Positions 18,331 through 28,735 of a stretch of DNA of 64,000 nucleotides are shown here, in pieces. The position numbers and the translations under genes are program-made. The notes below the pieces were generated by a model that made no database searches, was not told the DNA's origin, and saw nothing but the letters and a program-made list of their open reading frames with translations. The stretch comes from an uncultured Clostridia bacterium (GTDB taxonomy: Bacteria; Bacillota; Clostridia; Oscillospirales; CAG-382): positions 1 to 64,000 of the forward strand of contig CANRAV010000005.1 in NCBI GenBank assembly GCA_947628695.1, written 5' to 3'. Positions within the stretch are counted from its first letter, which is position 1. Each line of letters starts with the position of its first letter.

Positions 18331-21035
18331 GTTTCAGATTCCTTTCCGTATTTGTTTTTATTTTGTTTAGTGAAAAGCTCTACAAGCATCAAAGCCGCCT
18401 GAAAAGCCGCAAAGAGCGAGACGGGCGCGAGAAATGCGGTAAGTGCCGCCCTGTACCGAGGCAGTGCATAGCCGAAAAGCTCCTTCGCCCCCGGCAGGAA
18501 AAGCAAAAGCGCCATAAAAGCGGCGCAGAACACGCCGGCAAGCGGTATCAGCGCGTTTTTAAACGCCGACGAGCGGTAGAAATGCTTCTGCTCCGCCCCG
18601 AAAAGCGTACCGCACAAAAGCAAAAGCGCAAAGCAAAGCAGCATGCAAAACGCCCTCTCCCCCTCTGCCGCACCGAGCCTTGTTAGCATAAAGTCCTCAA
18701 AGCACAGGCAAAAGCCGCAAGCGGCGCCGTAAACCGCGGGAAACACCCTGCCGAAGGTCTTGCCCTTGTAGTCCACCCTGTCCTCCAAAAGCTTCCTGTG
18801 GCCGGGTGCAAAGGCAAGCGCCAAAGCAAACGCAAAGTTGAAAACGCAGCCGCCGATAAGCGCCTCTTCGACGCGAAGAGGGTACGCGCTTCCGGAAAGC
18901 AGCGCCGCAAGGAAGCACACAAGCATTGCAACGCTTCCGCTGCAAAGCTGCCGCGCCGCGCACACTATCCGCCTGTATATAAGCTTAGCGGAGGAAAGCA
19001 CGCTTTCCACCGTTTTTAGCCCGTTTTTGTAAAGCAGCACGTCGGAGGCGTATTTGACGGTCTCCGCCGAAGTGCCTGCCGGGACGAAGGAGACATCCGC
19101 CTCCCGCATCATGGGCAGCCTGTCCGTGCCCTCCGCCGTGACGGCGACCACGTGCCCCTTGTCGCGGCGTATTCGCATGGCGTCAAACCACTGCTCCTCG
19201 TCAAGGCCGAGGTAAAGCCTGTACTGCTCGCTGTCCGCTATGTAAAGGCCGCGGTCGGCGTACTTAAGCTGCTCCGCCGCTATGACCTGTTTTTCGCTTT
19301 TTATTATGCCAGCGTTTTTCGCCATGCTTACGGCGGTGACGTAGGCGTCCCCGGAGAGAAGAACCGTCTCTATCCCGCCGGCTGCGCACTTGTAAACAGC
19401 ACCGGCCGAGTCAAGCTCCAGCGAGGTGTAAAGCCCGATAAAGCCGTTAAGCACAAGCCGCCTGTCGGCCGTGACGGTGTTGCGCAGACTGTCGCTGTCG
19501 CAAATTGCGGAGGCTATCGCTATCACGTGCTGTGAAGCGTCGCCCATGTCCTTCGCGGCCTGCTCCATACGACGGCGCGAGTAGTCGTCAAACCTGTTGT
19601 TAAGCGCGCCCGCCTCGTAGCCGGCGCAAAGCGGAAGTATCTCCTCCGGCGCGCCGCGCATTATAAGCAGATTCGCGTCGTTGTGGAGGTAAAGCGCGCG
19701 CTTTATGCGCCCGTCTTTTGCGTACTCTGCCTCTATCCTGAAATACTCCTCCTTGAAGGAGTCTATGTCTATGCCTATCCTGTCGCACTCCCTGGCGATG
19801 GAAACGTCGGCAGGCATGCCGAAGAACCCGTCACCGAGCTTCTCGGAAGCGCTGCTCCTGCGCAGGTCGGAGCAAAGCAGCGCATAGGTAAGCACCTTGC
19901 GTATGCTCTCCCTGCTTTCCGGGGAGACCGGGTAATAGCTTTTGTTGATAAAGACGCGCTTCGGCCTGAGCTCGCTCATGGGGAAAGCGGCTTCCTTATC
20001 GCACATAAGGCTGTCGACAAGGCAAAGCGTGTCGACGGTGGAAAGCTTACGTATAACGGCGCCGTTCCTGTACATGCGCCTGACGCCCGCCGCAAGTCCC
20101 GCAAAGCCAAGCGCGTAAGCCGTCTGCGGCATGCAGCAGGCTGCGCAGGCAAGTGCGCCCATGTATGCGTCGACCAGCGGCCTGCCCATTATAAGACCTA
20201 TCACCACAAACAGAAAGCCAACGGCGGCTACAACCACCGAAAAGGCGGAAAAAAGCTTCATCGCGCGGTTGAAGGTCTCGGGAAGCAGTGCCTCCTCGCC
20301 CTCTTTTTTGTAAAGGCGGCAGTCCCTGCCGGTGCGGCAGACTATGGCGCTTGCCCTGCCGGAGGTGACAATCGTCCCGGCGTATACCATGTTGTAGCTG
20401 CCGCGTCTTTTGCCGCTTGCAATGTACTCTGCGTCCTTGAAGGTGCTTTCCTCCACCCCGGTTATGGGCGTTTCAAGCACGGTAAGGCGGTTTGCCTCCG
20501 CAAGGCGCGCGTCCGCAGGTACGACGCTGCCGCTTTCAAGCTGTATCATGTCCCCGGGGACAAGCCCCACGCTGCTTATCGACAAAAGCTTTCCGCCACG
20601 CTTTACCGCAGCGCGCATGGAGTTGTCACGCGTGGTCTTGTTAAGCGTCATCGCCGCGTAGCTGTAAAGCGCGGCGTTTATGCACATCACGACGGCAAGC
20701 ATCGCCGCAAGGGGGGTGTAGGTCTCCGCTCCGGTTGTAAACACCGCGCAAAGCAGAAGGCTTGCCACCATAAGCGGAAGATACAGACCCAAAATTTGGC
20801 GTTTTATGCCGTTTGCCATGGAAGAGGGGTGCTCTGTCTTCAGGACGTTAAGCCCCGCGTCCATGCGCCGCCTGCGGACCTGCTGCCGCGTAAGCCCGTT
20901 TTCCATATCCGTGCCAAGCCGAGCAGCAACCTCGTACGCCTCAAGCTTCGAGGGGTCAAAGTCCTCCCCCTCTGCGCTGCCGCCGGTGCCGACATTAAGT
21001 TTTCTGTCTTTTACGTCAAGCTCTTTTTTACTCAT
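18327..21035 (-). CDS. P2-type ATPase-like membrane protein with degenerate catalytic motifs (candidate pseudoenzyme)
   Basis: AAGVRRMYRNGAVIRKLSTVDTLCLVDSLMCDKEAAFP (DKTGTLT expected), TGVE (TGES expected), TAEGTDR (TGDGxND expected). Confidence 0.85.
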   Translation of the reverse strand: MSKKELDVKDRKLNVGTGGSAEGEDFDPSKLEAYEVAARLGTDMENGLTRQQVRRRRMDAGLNVLKTEHPSSMANGIKRQILGLYLPLMVASLLLCAVFTTGAETYTPLAAMLAVVMCINAALYSYAAMTLNKTTRDNSMRAAVKRGGKLLSISSVGLVPGDMIQLESGSVVPADARLAEANRLTVLETPITGVEESTFKDAEYIASGKRRGSYNMVYAGTIVTSGRASAIVCRTGRDCRLYKKEGEEALLPETFNRAMKLFSAFSVVVAAVGFLFVVIGLIMGRPLVDAYMGALACAACCMPQTAYALGFAGLAAGVRRMYRNGAVIRKLSTVDTLCLVDSLMCDKEAAFPMSELRPKRVFINKSYYPVSPESRESIRKVLTYALLCSDLRRSSASEKLGDGFFGMPADVSIARECDRIGIDIDSFKEEYFRIEAEYAKDGRIKRALYLHNDANLLIMRGAPEEILPLCAGYEAGALNNRFDDYSRRRMEQAAKDMGDASQHVIAIASAICDSDSLRNTVTADRRLVLNGFIGLYTSLELDSAGAVYKCAAGGIETVLLSGDAYVTAVSMAKNAGIIKSEKQVIAAEQLKYADRGLYIADSEQYRLYLGLDEEQWFDAMRIRRDKGHVVAVTAEGTDRLPMMREADVSFVPAGTSAETVKYASDVLLYKNGLKTVESVLSSAKLIYRRIVCAARQLCSGSVAMLVCFLAALLSGSAYPLRVEEALIGGCVFNFAFALALAFAPGHRKLLEDRVDYKGKTFGRVFPAVYGAACGFCLCFEDFMLTRLGAAEGERAFCMLLCFALLLLCGTLFGAEQKHFYRSSAFKNALIPLAGVFCAAFMALLLFLPGAKELFGYALPRYRAALTAFLAPVSLFAAFQAALMLVELFTKQNKNKYGKESET

Positions 21036-21090
21036 CGCACGGCGTCCTTCACACATCCCGGCGCGGCTTTTCTCCGCGCCGTCTGTATTA

Positions 21091-23382
21091 TCATATGCAG
21101 CATACGATTACAGCGTCACCGTCGGCGCTTAAGCTTACGGCGCTTATCGGGGTCTTGTAATTTTCTATTATCTTGGACGCCACCGCGTCCTCTACCTCCG
21201 TCTGTATAAGGCGGCGCAGGTTGCGCGCACCGTATTTTTCCGAAAAGCCCTTGGCGCAAAGCGCGTCAACCGCCGCACCGTCCCAGGTAAGGCTTATATC
21301 CTTCTCCGCAAGCACACCCTTAAGGTCGTTAAGCATGATGCCGCAGATCTCCCTCATATTGTCCTTTGTCAGGCGGTTGAACACAACAATCTCGTCCACG
21401 CGGTTCAAAAACTCCGGCCTTAGGAAGCGCTCCAAAGCGCGCATGGTGCGCGAGGTGTCGCTGTCCTTGGCATCCACGTTGAAGCCGGCAGTGGGAGACG
21501 CGTTGGTGCTGCCCGCATTGGTCGTCATGATGATGACGGTGCTTTCGAAGTTTACCTCTTTCCCGTGAGAATCGGTTATCCTGCCGTCGTCAAGTATCTG
21601 AAGCAGGATGTTCATCACGTCCGGGTGTGCCTTCTCTATCTCGTCAAACAGAACCACGCTGTACGGCTTGCGGCGGATCTTCTCGGTAAGCTGACCCGCG
21701 TCGTCATAGCCGACGTAGCCGGGAGGCGAGCCTATGATGCGGCTTACGGAGTACTTCTCCATAAACTCCGACATGTCAAGGCGAATAAGCGACTCCGGGC
21801 TGTTGAACAAATAGTTTGCAAGCACCTTGACAAGCTCTGTCTTGCCGACGCCCGTACTGCCCGCAAAGATGAAGGACACGGGCTTCTTCTTGTAGGAAAC
21901 GCCTGCCCTGTTCCGCTTTATGGCGCGGGCGACCTTGCTTACGGCCTCGTCCTGCCCGATTATGCGCTTTTTAAGCTCCGCTTCCAAGCGGTCGATTTTT
22001 GCAAACTCGTTTTCCGTAATGCTGCTGGCGGGTATGCCCGTCCAGACCTCTATGACCCTTGCGACGTCGTCGTCCGTAAGGCGAAGCTTGTCGCGCTTGC
22101 GGCTGAGCTTCTTGAACTCCTCCTGCTTTTGATCCTCGTCTATGCGAAGGAGCGTAAGCTCCTTGTAGCCGTTTTCGTCAAGCTCGGCACTTTCAAGCTC
22201 CTCGCGCCGTTTTGCAAGCTCCGAAAGCTGCTTGTCAAGCTCCGCTATCTGCCCCACCACGGGCGACTCCATAGCAAGGCGCGACGCCGCCTCGTCCATC
22301 AGATCTATCGCCTTGTCCGGCAGGTACCGGTCGGTAATATACCGCTCCGAAAGGCTGACCATGCGCCTTATAAGGTCGTCGCTTATGTGCACGCCGTGGA
22401 ACTTTTCGTAATAGCCCTTTATTCCCTTAAGTATCTCCACGGTGTCGTCAATGCTCGGCTCTTCAATCATGACGGGCTGGAAGCGCCTTTCAAGCGCGCT
22501 GTCCTTTTCTATATACTTGCGGTACTCCGTAAGCGTTGTAGCGCCTATGACCTGTATCTCCCCGCGGGAAAGCGCGGGCTTTAATATGTTGGCCGCGTTC
22601 ATGCCGCCCTCCGCGTCGCCGGCGGCGACGATAGAGTGCACCTCGTCTATGACAAGTATGATGTTGCCAAGCTTTTTGACCTCTTCGATAAGCCCCTTCA
22701 TGCGGTTCTCAAACTGACCCCTGAACTGCGTCCCGGCGACCATGGCGGTCATGTCGACAAGGTGAACCTCCTTGTCCTTAAGCTTGTAGGGAACCTTCCC
22801 CTCCGATATGCGAAGCGCCAAAGCCTCTGCCACGGCGGTTTTGCCGACGCCCGGCTCGCCGATAAGGCAGGGGTTGTTCTTCTGACGGCGGCAGAGTATC
22901 TGCATAACGCGGGTAAGCTCCTTGTCCCTGCCCACTATGCGGTCGACCTTGCCCTCCGCAGCCTTCGCCGTAAGGTTCTGGCAGAACTGATTAAGAAACT
23001 TGCGCGAGGGGTCCTTGCGCGGCGTCTCCTTCCTCTCACCGCTTTGCTCGCCGTAAGAGTTCTGCTGGTTCTGCATGCCCGGGAACAGCGCGCCGAAGTT
23101 TATGGCAGGTGCCCTGCCCTCGTCGCCTTCGCCGCCTCCGTCGACCCCGTCGGTCGGGATAAGGCTGCTCACTTCATCCATCATCGCGTCAAGGTCGTCC
23201 TCACTTATCCCCATCCTCGAAATAATGTCGTCTATGGGCTTCACTCCAAGCTCCTTTGCACACTTAAGGCAAAGCCCCTCGTTATAGGTTTTGTCGCCCT
23301 CCACGCGGGTGACGAAGACAACCGCCACGCGCGTTTTGCAGCGAGAACACATTTTTGCCATTTTACCCTTGCTGCGCCCCAT
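21091..23382 (-). CDS. clpE: ClpE-like ATP-dependent Clp protease ATPase with N-terminal zinc finger
   Basis: CSRCKTR...CLKCAKEL N-terminal motif; two AAA modules ([30 protein letters not shown]). Confidence 0.88.
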   Translation of the reverse strand: MGRSKGKMAKMCSRCKTRVAVVFVTRVEGDKTYNEGLCLKCAKELGVKPIDDIISRMGISEDDLDAMMDEVSSLIPTDGVDGGGEGDEGRAPAINFGALFPGMQNQQNSYGEQSGERKETPRKDPSRKFLNQFCQNLTAKAAEGKVDRIVGRDKELTRVMQILCRRQKNNPCLIGEPGVGKTAVAEALALRISEGKVPYKLKDKEVHLVDMTAMVAGTQFRGQFENRMKGLIEEVKKLGNIILVIDEVHSIVAAGDAEGGMNAANILKPALSRGEIQVIGATTLTEYRKYIEKDSALERRFQPVMIEEPSIDDTVEILKGIKGYYEKFHGVHISDDLIRRMVSLSERYITDRYLPDKAIDLMDEAASRLAMESPVVGQIAELDKQLSELAKRREELESAELDENGYKELTLLRIDEDQKQEEFKKLSRKRDKLRLTDDDVARVIEVWTGIPASSITENEFAKIDRLEAELKKRIIGQDEAVSKVARAIKRNRAGVSYKKKPVSFIFAGSTGVGKTELVKVLANYLFNSPESLIRLDMSEFMEKYSVSRIIGSPPGYVGYDDAGQLTEKIRRKPYSVVLFDEIEKAHPDVMNILLQILDDGRITDSHGKEVNFESTVIIMTTNAGSTNASPTAGFNVDAKDSDTSRTMRALERFLRPEFLNRVDEIVVFNRLTKDNMREICGIMLNDLKGVLAEKDISLTWDGAAVDALCAKGFSEKYGARNLRRLIQTEVEDAVASKIIENYKTPISAVSLSADGDAVIVCCI

Positions 23383-23439
23383 TGGGGCGTTTTCCTCCAT
23401 ATATAAATTTCCCGGCGGGGATACCTCCCCGACCGCACA

Positions 23440-24162
23440 CTATATAAGCTTTGAAAGTATGTTGTACCTTTCGAACAGGCTGAAAAGATAAGAGTCGCCG
23501 AGGTTTATGCCTGCCGCCTTTTCGAAGCCCAAAGCACCCGCCGCAGGCAGCAGGATTTTAAGCGCCATGCAGAAGACGTAGACCCTAAGCACCGCAAGCA
23601 GAACGCCCGCCAAAGCGCCGAGAACCTTGTCCGCCTGCTTAAGCACGGGCAGCTCCGTCACCTTGCTTATCACAATTTCCACTATCTTAAGGATCAGCCG
23701 CGCGCACAAGAACAGCGCCAAAAACGCAAGCACCTTGCAGCAGAAGGGTATTGCGTGCTCCGCAAGGCCGCCTTTTATATAGGCGCGCGCGGAGGCAAGC
23801 CCCTCCGAAACGTGGGCGTGGTAGCCCTCGCTTATTGACTTGTAAACGTCCTCGGCACCGAAGACCGTAAAGGCAAGCGACAGCGCGCTTTCGCCGTTTT
23901 CATCTCCTGCCTCGAAAATGCCGACGTAGTTTTCCTCGTTCACTATGCTGTCAACCGCAGCGTCAACGGCGGATTCTATCCTGTCTCCCACGCCGCTTTC
24001 GGCAACGAAGCTCCCCAGCCTGCCGCAGAATATAAGCGCCACGGCAGCCGCTATAAAGAAGCCGAGTGCCCCTATGGCAGTCTTTGAAAAACCGTTTTTC
24101 ACCGCAAAAAACAGCGTCAGTATGATAATTGCCGCTATCAGTATGTCTATGATTGCGCCCAT
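23440..24162 (-). CDS. CvpA family protein
   Basis: MGAIIDILIAAIIILTLFFAVKNGFSKTAIGALGFF. Confidence 0.8.
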   Translation of the reverse strand: MGAIIDILIAAIIILTLFFAVKNGFSKTAIGALGFFIAAAVALIFCGRLGSFVAESGVGDRIESAVDAAVDSIVNEENYVGIFEAGDENGESALSLAFTVFGAEDVYKSISEGYHAHVSEGLASARAYIKGGLAEHAIPFCCKVLAFLALFLCARLILKIVEIVISKVTELPVLKQADKVLGALAGVLLAVLRVYVFCMALKILLPAAGALGFEKAAGINLGDSYLFSLFERYNILSKLI

Positions 24163-25400
24163 GATTCCTCCTCCTCTGCGGCGAACAGCGCGCCGTAATC
24201 CAGCACGCTTGCGCGCCCCTTCGACACGGCAAGCAGCTTCCCTTCCTCTATCTCCAAAACGTCAAGAACCTCTCCGTCCGTTTGGGCAGTAACCTCCTTG
24301 CCGCTTTCTATCTCCGTCGCGGTGAAGGTGCCGTCGCTTACCGTAAACAGGTACCCTCCGCCGCTTTTCGCAAGCCTTGTCCCCTCCGGGAAGGTGCGGC
24401 TTAAGACGAGAGAGCCGTCGACAGAGTCGTACACCTCCACCTCCACGGCAGAGGACAGCGCCGACACGGGGTACTGCCTTACAAAATACCTGTCCCCGAT
24501 GTCAAAGGCGGATATGCCGGCGTCGCCGAAGGGCACGCTTGCCGTCTCGCCTCCGTCCGCGCCGTAAAGCCGAAGTCCGCGGTCGGTAAGCAGCAAGATG
24601 CCGCCCTCGCAAAATGCCGCCTTGTAGGGGTACTCGCCCTCTATGACCTGCCTTGCTATGGGCTCCTCCGCGTCGAGAGAGTACAAAAGCAGCGTCGAAA
24701 CAAACTGCCCGCCCTCGGCCGAAACCGACACCGTGACAAGCCTTCTTGCCGTCTCGTCCAAATCTGCGGAGACGGTGTAAAGGCTGCCGTAGGCGCAGTC
24801 GTAAATTGTGCGAAAGCTGTCGTCATACACGTAGACCGAGCTGCGGCTTGTCTTCTCCTCGCAGATCACGGCAAGGTAGCCGCCCTCCGTGGCCGCAGCG
24901 CCCCTTATGGGGTAGTCAAACCGAAGCGTGGACACCGTCTCCAGCGCGCTTTTTATCACAAGCTCCGTTCCGCCGATGTCGTAGATATACATAAACTTCG
25001 TGCCGGAAAGCACCTGCGGGTCCTCAAACCTAAGCGCCGAGTCGACAGACCGCCTGTCCCCCGCAAGGGTGTAAACCGCGCTTCCGCTGTCGTTGACAAC
25101 GGCAAAATCCCCGCGCACGACGGCAAAGCCGTTTGTCTCGTTGTCGTCAAAGTATATAGTGTTGTAAACCGTAGCCTTCGTCTCTCCCTCGCCGAGGTAG
25201 TTCAGAAGGTAGTTGAAGTTGTCTGCGTTTATCTCGTCCGTGCGGAAGGAAAACCCGCACAGAACAAGCCCCAGGCACAGCAAGAGGCATACGTACTTTG
25301 CGGCGGCAAAGCCCGCCGCAAGCCTGCGGTAGTACGCGGCACCGTCGTTTGCCTTCTCTTTTTTGCCTTTGCCGCTTCCGAAAACCGAAAACACGCCCAT
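24147..25400 (-). CDS. DUF5711-like membrane-anchored beta-propeller-type protein
   Basis: One N-terminal TM followed by repeated beta-rich segments; pairing with cvpA. Confidence 0.6.
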   Translation of the reverse strand: MGVFSVFGSGKGKKEKANDGAAYYRRLAAGFAAAKYVCLLLCLGLVLCGFSFRTDEINADNFNYLLNYLGEGETKATVYNTIYFDDNETNGFAVVRGDFAVVNDSGSAVYTLAGDRRSVDSALRFEDPQVLSGTKFMYIYDIGGTELVIKSALETVSTLRFDYPIRGAAATEGGYLAVICEEKTSRSSVYVYDDSFRTIYDCAYGSLYTVSADLDETARRLVTVSVSAEGGQFVSTLLLYSLDAEEPIARQVIEGEYPYKAAFCEGGILLLTDRGLRLYGADGGETASVPFGDAGISAFDIGDRYFVRQYPVSALSSAVEVEVYDSVDGSLVLSRTFPEGTRLAKSGGGYLFTVSDGTFTATEIESGKEVTAQTDGEVLDVLEIEEGKLLAVSKGRASVLDYGALFAAEEEESWAQS

Positions 25401-25437
25401 GCTTTGCCCCGCCTCCTTTTTATACTTTTATGCTTAA

Positions 25438-26205
25438 TTAAACTTTAAATTCCGAAATGCGTTTTTCAAGCTGATCTCTGTCGTAAAAAACCCTGTTCAG
25501 ATACAGCCCGCAGGCCGGCGCCGTAGGTCCTGCGTCCTTCCTGTCGCGGCTTTCAAGCGCCGCCTTTATATCGCAGCCGCCGCGCGCGGCCTTTAAAAGG
25601 GTGCCTACCATGATGCGAACCATGTTGTAAAGGAACCCGTCTGCCCCCACGGTTATACGTATCACTCCGCCGCTTTCGCAAACGTCAAAGTAGAAGACCG
25701 TTCGAAAAGTGTCCTTTATCTTGCTGCCGGCCGACATAAAAGCGCCAAAATCTTGCCTGCCTACAAATTCCTTCCCAAGCGCCGAAAGCTCCTTTACGTC
25801 CAGCGGGAAGGGGTAGAAAAAGCAAAGGTCGCGGTCAAATGGGCTTCTGATGCTGCCGCTTCGTATATAGTAGACGTACTCCTTTGCCAAGGCGCTGTAG
25901 CGCGCGTGGAAGCCGCTGCCTGCCTCCGCCGCTTTCAGAACGCTTATGTCGCGCGGGAGGTGGGCGTTTAGCGCCAACGGAAGACGGGATGTGTCGAAGG
26001 GCTTTTCGCTTTCGATATGGCAGACATAGCCAAGCGCGTGAACGCCGCTGTCCGTCCTGCTGCAGCCCGTCACGTCAAGGCGCTTGCCGAAGACCTTTTC
26101 CACCGCGTCCTGAAGCACCGCCTGCACCGACGGCGCGTTTTTCTGCACCTGCCAGCCGCTGTACTCCGTCCCGCGGTAGGCCAAGGTCAGGGCATATACC
26201 GCCAT
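25438..26205 (-). CDS. truA: tRNA pseudouridine synthase A
   Basis: MAVYALTLAYRGTEYSGWQVQKNAPSVQ; GCSRTDSGVHALG. Confidence 0.96.
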   Translation of the reverse strand: MAVYALTLAYRGTEYSGWQVQKNAPSVQAVLQDAVEKVFGKRLDVTGCSRTDSGVHALGYVCHIESEKPFDTSRLPLALNAHLPRDISVLKAAEAGSGFHARYSALAKEYVYYIRSGSIRSPFDRDLCFFYPFPLDVKELSALGKEFVGRQDFGAFMSAGSKIKDTFRTVFYFDVCESGGVIRITVGADGFLYNMVRIMVGTLLKAARGGCDIKAALESRDRKDAGPTAPACGLYLNRVFYDRDQLEKRISEFKV

Positions 26206-27020
26206 TATATTCTCACCCCGAAGCGGTTTATGAAGAATACGGAAACGCAAATTATAAGCATCACGGCGAAAAACGCCCAGTCCGCAAAGCGGCTTTTCAT
26301 CTGCTTCATCTTAGTTCTTCCCTCGCCGCCGTGGTAGCAGCGGCATTCCATCGCCTCCGCCAGCTCGTCCGCACGGCGGAAGGACGATACGAAAAGCGGT
26401 ACAAGAATAGGCACAAGCGCCGCTATGCGCTTCCTCAGCCCACCTGACTCCATATCCGCACCCCTTGCCTTCTGTGCGCTCATTATCTTGTCCGTCTCCT
26501 CCACAAGCGTTGGTATAAACCTCAAGGCAATGGTCATCATCATGGCAAATTCGTGCACGGGCAGCCTTATAAGCTTAAGCGGCTTTAAAAGGCTTTCCAG
26601 CGCGTCCGATATGTCAAGCGGGGAGGTGGTGTAGGTAAGCACCACAAAGCTGCCCGTGACAAGGCAGGCAAGCCGCAGCATCATAAACGCGGCGTATATT
26701 AAGCCTTCCCTGTATATGTGTATAAAATGCCAGTCGACAAGTATATTGTCGCCCTTGTACAGGAACACGTTAAGTATGCCCGTAAAGATCAAAATAAATA
26801 TCAGCGGCTTCAGGTTTTTAAGAACCGTCTTCGGCGAAAGGCGCGAAAGCGCGGTAAGCAGCACCGTTACCGTAAGAATCAAAGCGAAGGAATACACGCT
26901 TTTTGCCGCTATAACGCCGACAAGGAACGCAAGAAGTATCAAAATCTTAAATCGCGGGTCAGTTCTGTGAAGCAGCGAGTTCCCCGGGAAGAACTGACCC
27001 AAAGTTATATCTTTAAGCAT
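26205..27020 (-). CDS. ecfT: ECF transporter T component
   Basis: LLHRTDPRFKILILLAFL; AQKARGADMESGG. Confidence 0.95.
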   Translation of the reverse strand: MLKDITLGQFFPGNSLLHRTDPRFKILILLAFLVGVIAAKSVYSFALILTVTVLLTALSRLSPKTVLKNLKPLIFILIFTGILNVFLYKGDNILVDWHFIHIYREGLIYAAFMMLRLACLVTGSFVVLTYTTSPLDISDALESLLKPLKLIRLPVHEFAMMMTIALRFIPTLVEETDKIMSAQKARGADMESGGLRKRIAALVPILVPLFVSSFRRADELAEAMECRCYHGGEGRTKMKQMKSRFADWAFFAVMLIICVSVFFINRFGVRI

Positions 27021-27885
27021 CTGCCTCTCCTGTTTTTTGCTTTATGAGGGACGATATTCGTCTTACGCCCTCTTTGACGGTGTAAACGTCCGTGCCCTCC
27101 ACCAGGGCGCGCTTCTTAAGCTCCACAAACAGCTTTGTCACCTGCGGGAGGTCGAGAGACGCCGTAAAAAGCTTTTCCGCATCCGCAAATATCTCCGCCG
27201 GCGTGCCCTGCATGTGTATCTTCCCGTGGTCGAGCACCGCTATGTAGTCGGAGTACCGGGCTATGTCCTCCATGCTGTGCGAAATTATTATCATGGTGTT
27301 GCGGCGCTCCTTGCGGTACTGCAGAAGGCCGCCTATTATCTCTTCCCTGCCCGCCGGGTCAAGGCCGGCGGCCGGCTCGTCAAGAACTAGCACATCCGGG
27401 TTCATCGCTATAACGCCGGCTATCGCCGCGCGCCGCTTCTGCCCGCCGGAAAGCTCGAACGGCGACTTCGACAAAATGTCGCCGGAAAGCCCGCAAAAAT
27501 CCGCAGCGGCAATGACCGCCTCGTCAAGCGCCGCGCCCGAAAGGCCCATGTTCTTCGGCCCGAAGGCAATGTCCTTGTAGACGCTGTCTTCAAAAAGCTG
27601 ATACTCCGGATACTGGAAGGCAAGGCCGACGCGGAAGCGGATTTTGCTTATCTCCTTAGGCCGCGCCCATATGTCCTCGCCGTCAAGCAAAACCGTCCCC
27701 TCCGTCGGCTTGTTAAGCCCGTTCAGAAGCATGGCCAGCGTGCTCTTCCCGCTGCCGGTGTGGCCTATAAGCCCCACCACGCGGTCCTCGCCGAAGCTTA
27801 TGCTTACGCCGTCCAGCGCGCGCTTTTCAAACGGAGTCCCCGCACCGTACACGACGGTGACATTTTTAAGCTCTATACAAGACAT
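27013..27885 (-). CDS. ecfA2: ECF transporter ATPase (EcfA2-type)
   Basis: GHTGSGKSTLAMLLNGLNKPTEG; LSGGQKRRAAIAGVIAM. Confidence 0.94.
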   Translation of the reverse strand: MSCIELKNVTVVYGAGTPFEKRALDGVSISFGEDRVVGLIGHTGSGKSTLAMLLNGLNKPTEGTVLLDGEDIWARPKEISKIRFRVGLAFQYPEYQLFEDSVYKDIAFGPKNMGLSGAALDEAVIAAADFCGLSGDILSKSPFELSGGQKRRAAIAGVIAMNPDVLVLDEPAAGLDPAGREEIIGGLLQYRKERRNTMIIISHSMEDIARYSDYIAVLDHGKIHMQGTPAEIFADAEKLFTASLDLPQVTKLFVELKKRALVEGTDVYTVKEGVRRISSLIKQKTGEADA

Positions 27886-27888
27886 CCT

Positions 27889-28722
27889 TTAAAGTCCTTT
27901 TACGTAATTTTCTATGGCGTCCGCAGCCTGCATTGTGTGAAGTATGCCCTTCTTAAGCGGCATTCCGCACTCTCTCAAAGCGTCGCAAAGCTCCGTTATC
28001 TGGGGGGTGGCAAGCTTCGCACGGCGAAGCGTCTCCCCCTCGGAGAACACCTCTTCCGGAGTGCCGTCAAGCAGTATCTTCCCGCCGTCAAGCGCGACTA
28101 TGCGATCTGCCTCCGCCGCTTCGTTCATGTAATGCGTTATATTGATAACGGTTATGCCGTTTTCCTTGTTAAGCCGTTTCATCGTTGCGGTTATGTCCCG
28201 CCTGCCGGAGGGGTCAAGCATTGCCGTCGCCTCGTCGAAAATAATGCACTGCGGCCTCATGGCAAGCACGCCCGCTATCGCAACGCGCTGCTTCTGCCCG
28301 CCGGAAAGCTTGTATGTGGAGTGCTTCGCGTACTCCGTCATGCCGACAAGAGAAAGCGCTTCGTCCACTATCTTCCGTATCTCCGCAGAGGGAACGCCGA
28401 GGTTCTCCGGCGCAAAGGCCACGTCCTCCTCGACGACGCTTGCGACAATCTGGTTGTCCGGGTTCTGAAAAATCATCCCGCAGCTGCGGCGCAGCTTGTA
28501 AAGCTGCTCCTCGTCCGCGGTCGACAGCCCGCCCACGCACACGCTGCCCGAAACCGGCTGCAGTATGCCGCAAAGCAGCTTTGCAAGCGTGCTTTTGCCG
28601 CTGCCGTTGCGGCCGAGAACGGCCGTGTAGGTTCCCTTTTCTATTGCCAAATTGAACCCGTCAAAGACCTTCTCACCCTCGTCGTAAGCGAAGACAAGGT
28701 CCTTTACCTCTATGTAAGACAT
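27889..28722 (-). CDS. ecfA1: ECF transporter ATPase (EcfA1-type)
   Basis: GRNGSGKSTLAKLLCGIL; LSGGQKQRVAIAGVLAMRP. Confidence 0.94.
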   Translation of the reverse strand: MSYIEVKDLVFAYDEGEKVFDGFNLAIEKGTYTAVLGRNGSGKSTLAKLLCGILQPVSGSVCVGGLSTADEEQLYKLRRSCGMIFQNPDNQIVASVVEEDVAFAPENLGVPSAEIRKIVDEALSLVGMTEYAKHSTYKLSGGQKQRVAIAGVLAMRPQCIIFDEATAMLDPSGRRDITATMKRLNKENGITVINITHYMNEAAEADRIVALDGGKILLDGTPEEVFSEGETLRRAKLATPQITELCDALRECGMPLKKGILHTMQAADAIENYVKGL

Positions 28723-28735
28723 AAAAACCTCTGTT

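Noticed and set aside
19683-21209. 508-aa plus-strand ORF opposite the P-type ATPase-like gene
   Set aside because: Antisense shadow; the minus-strand product has recognisable homology
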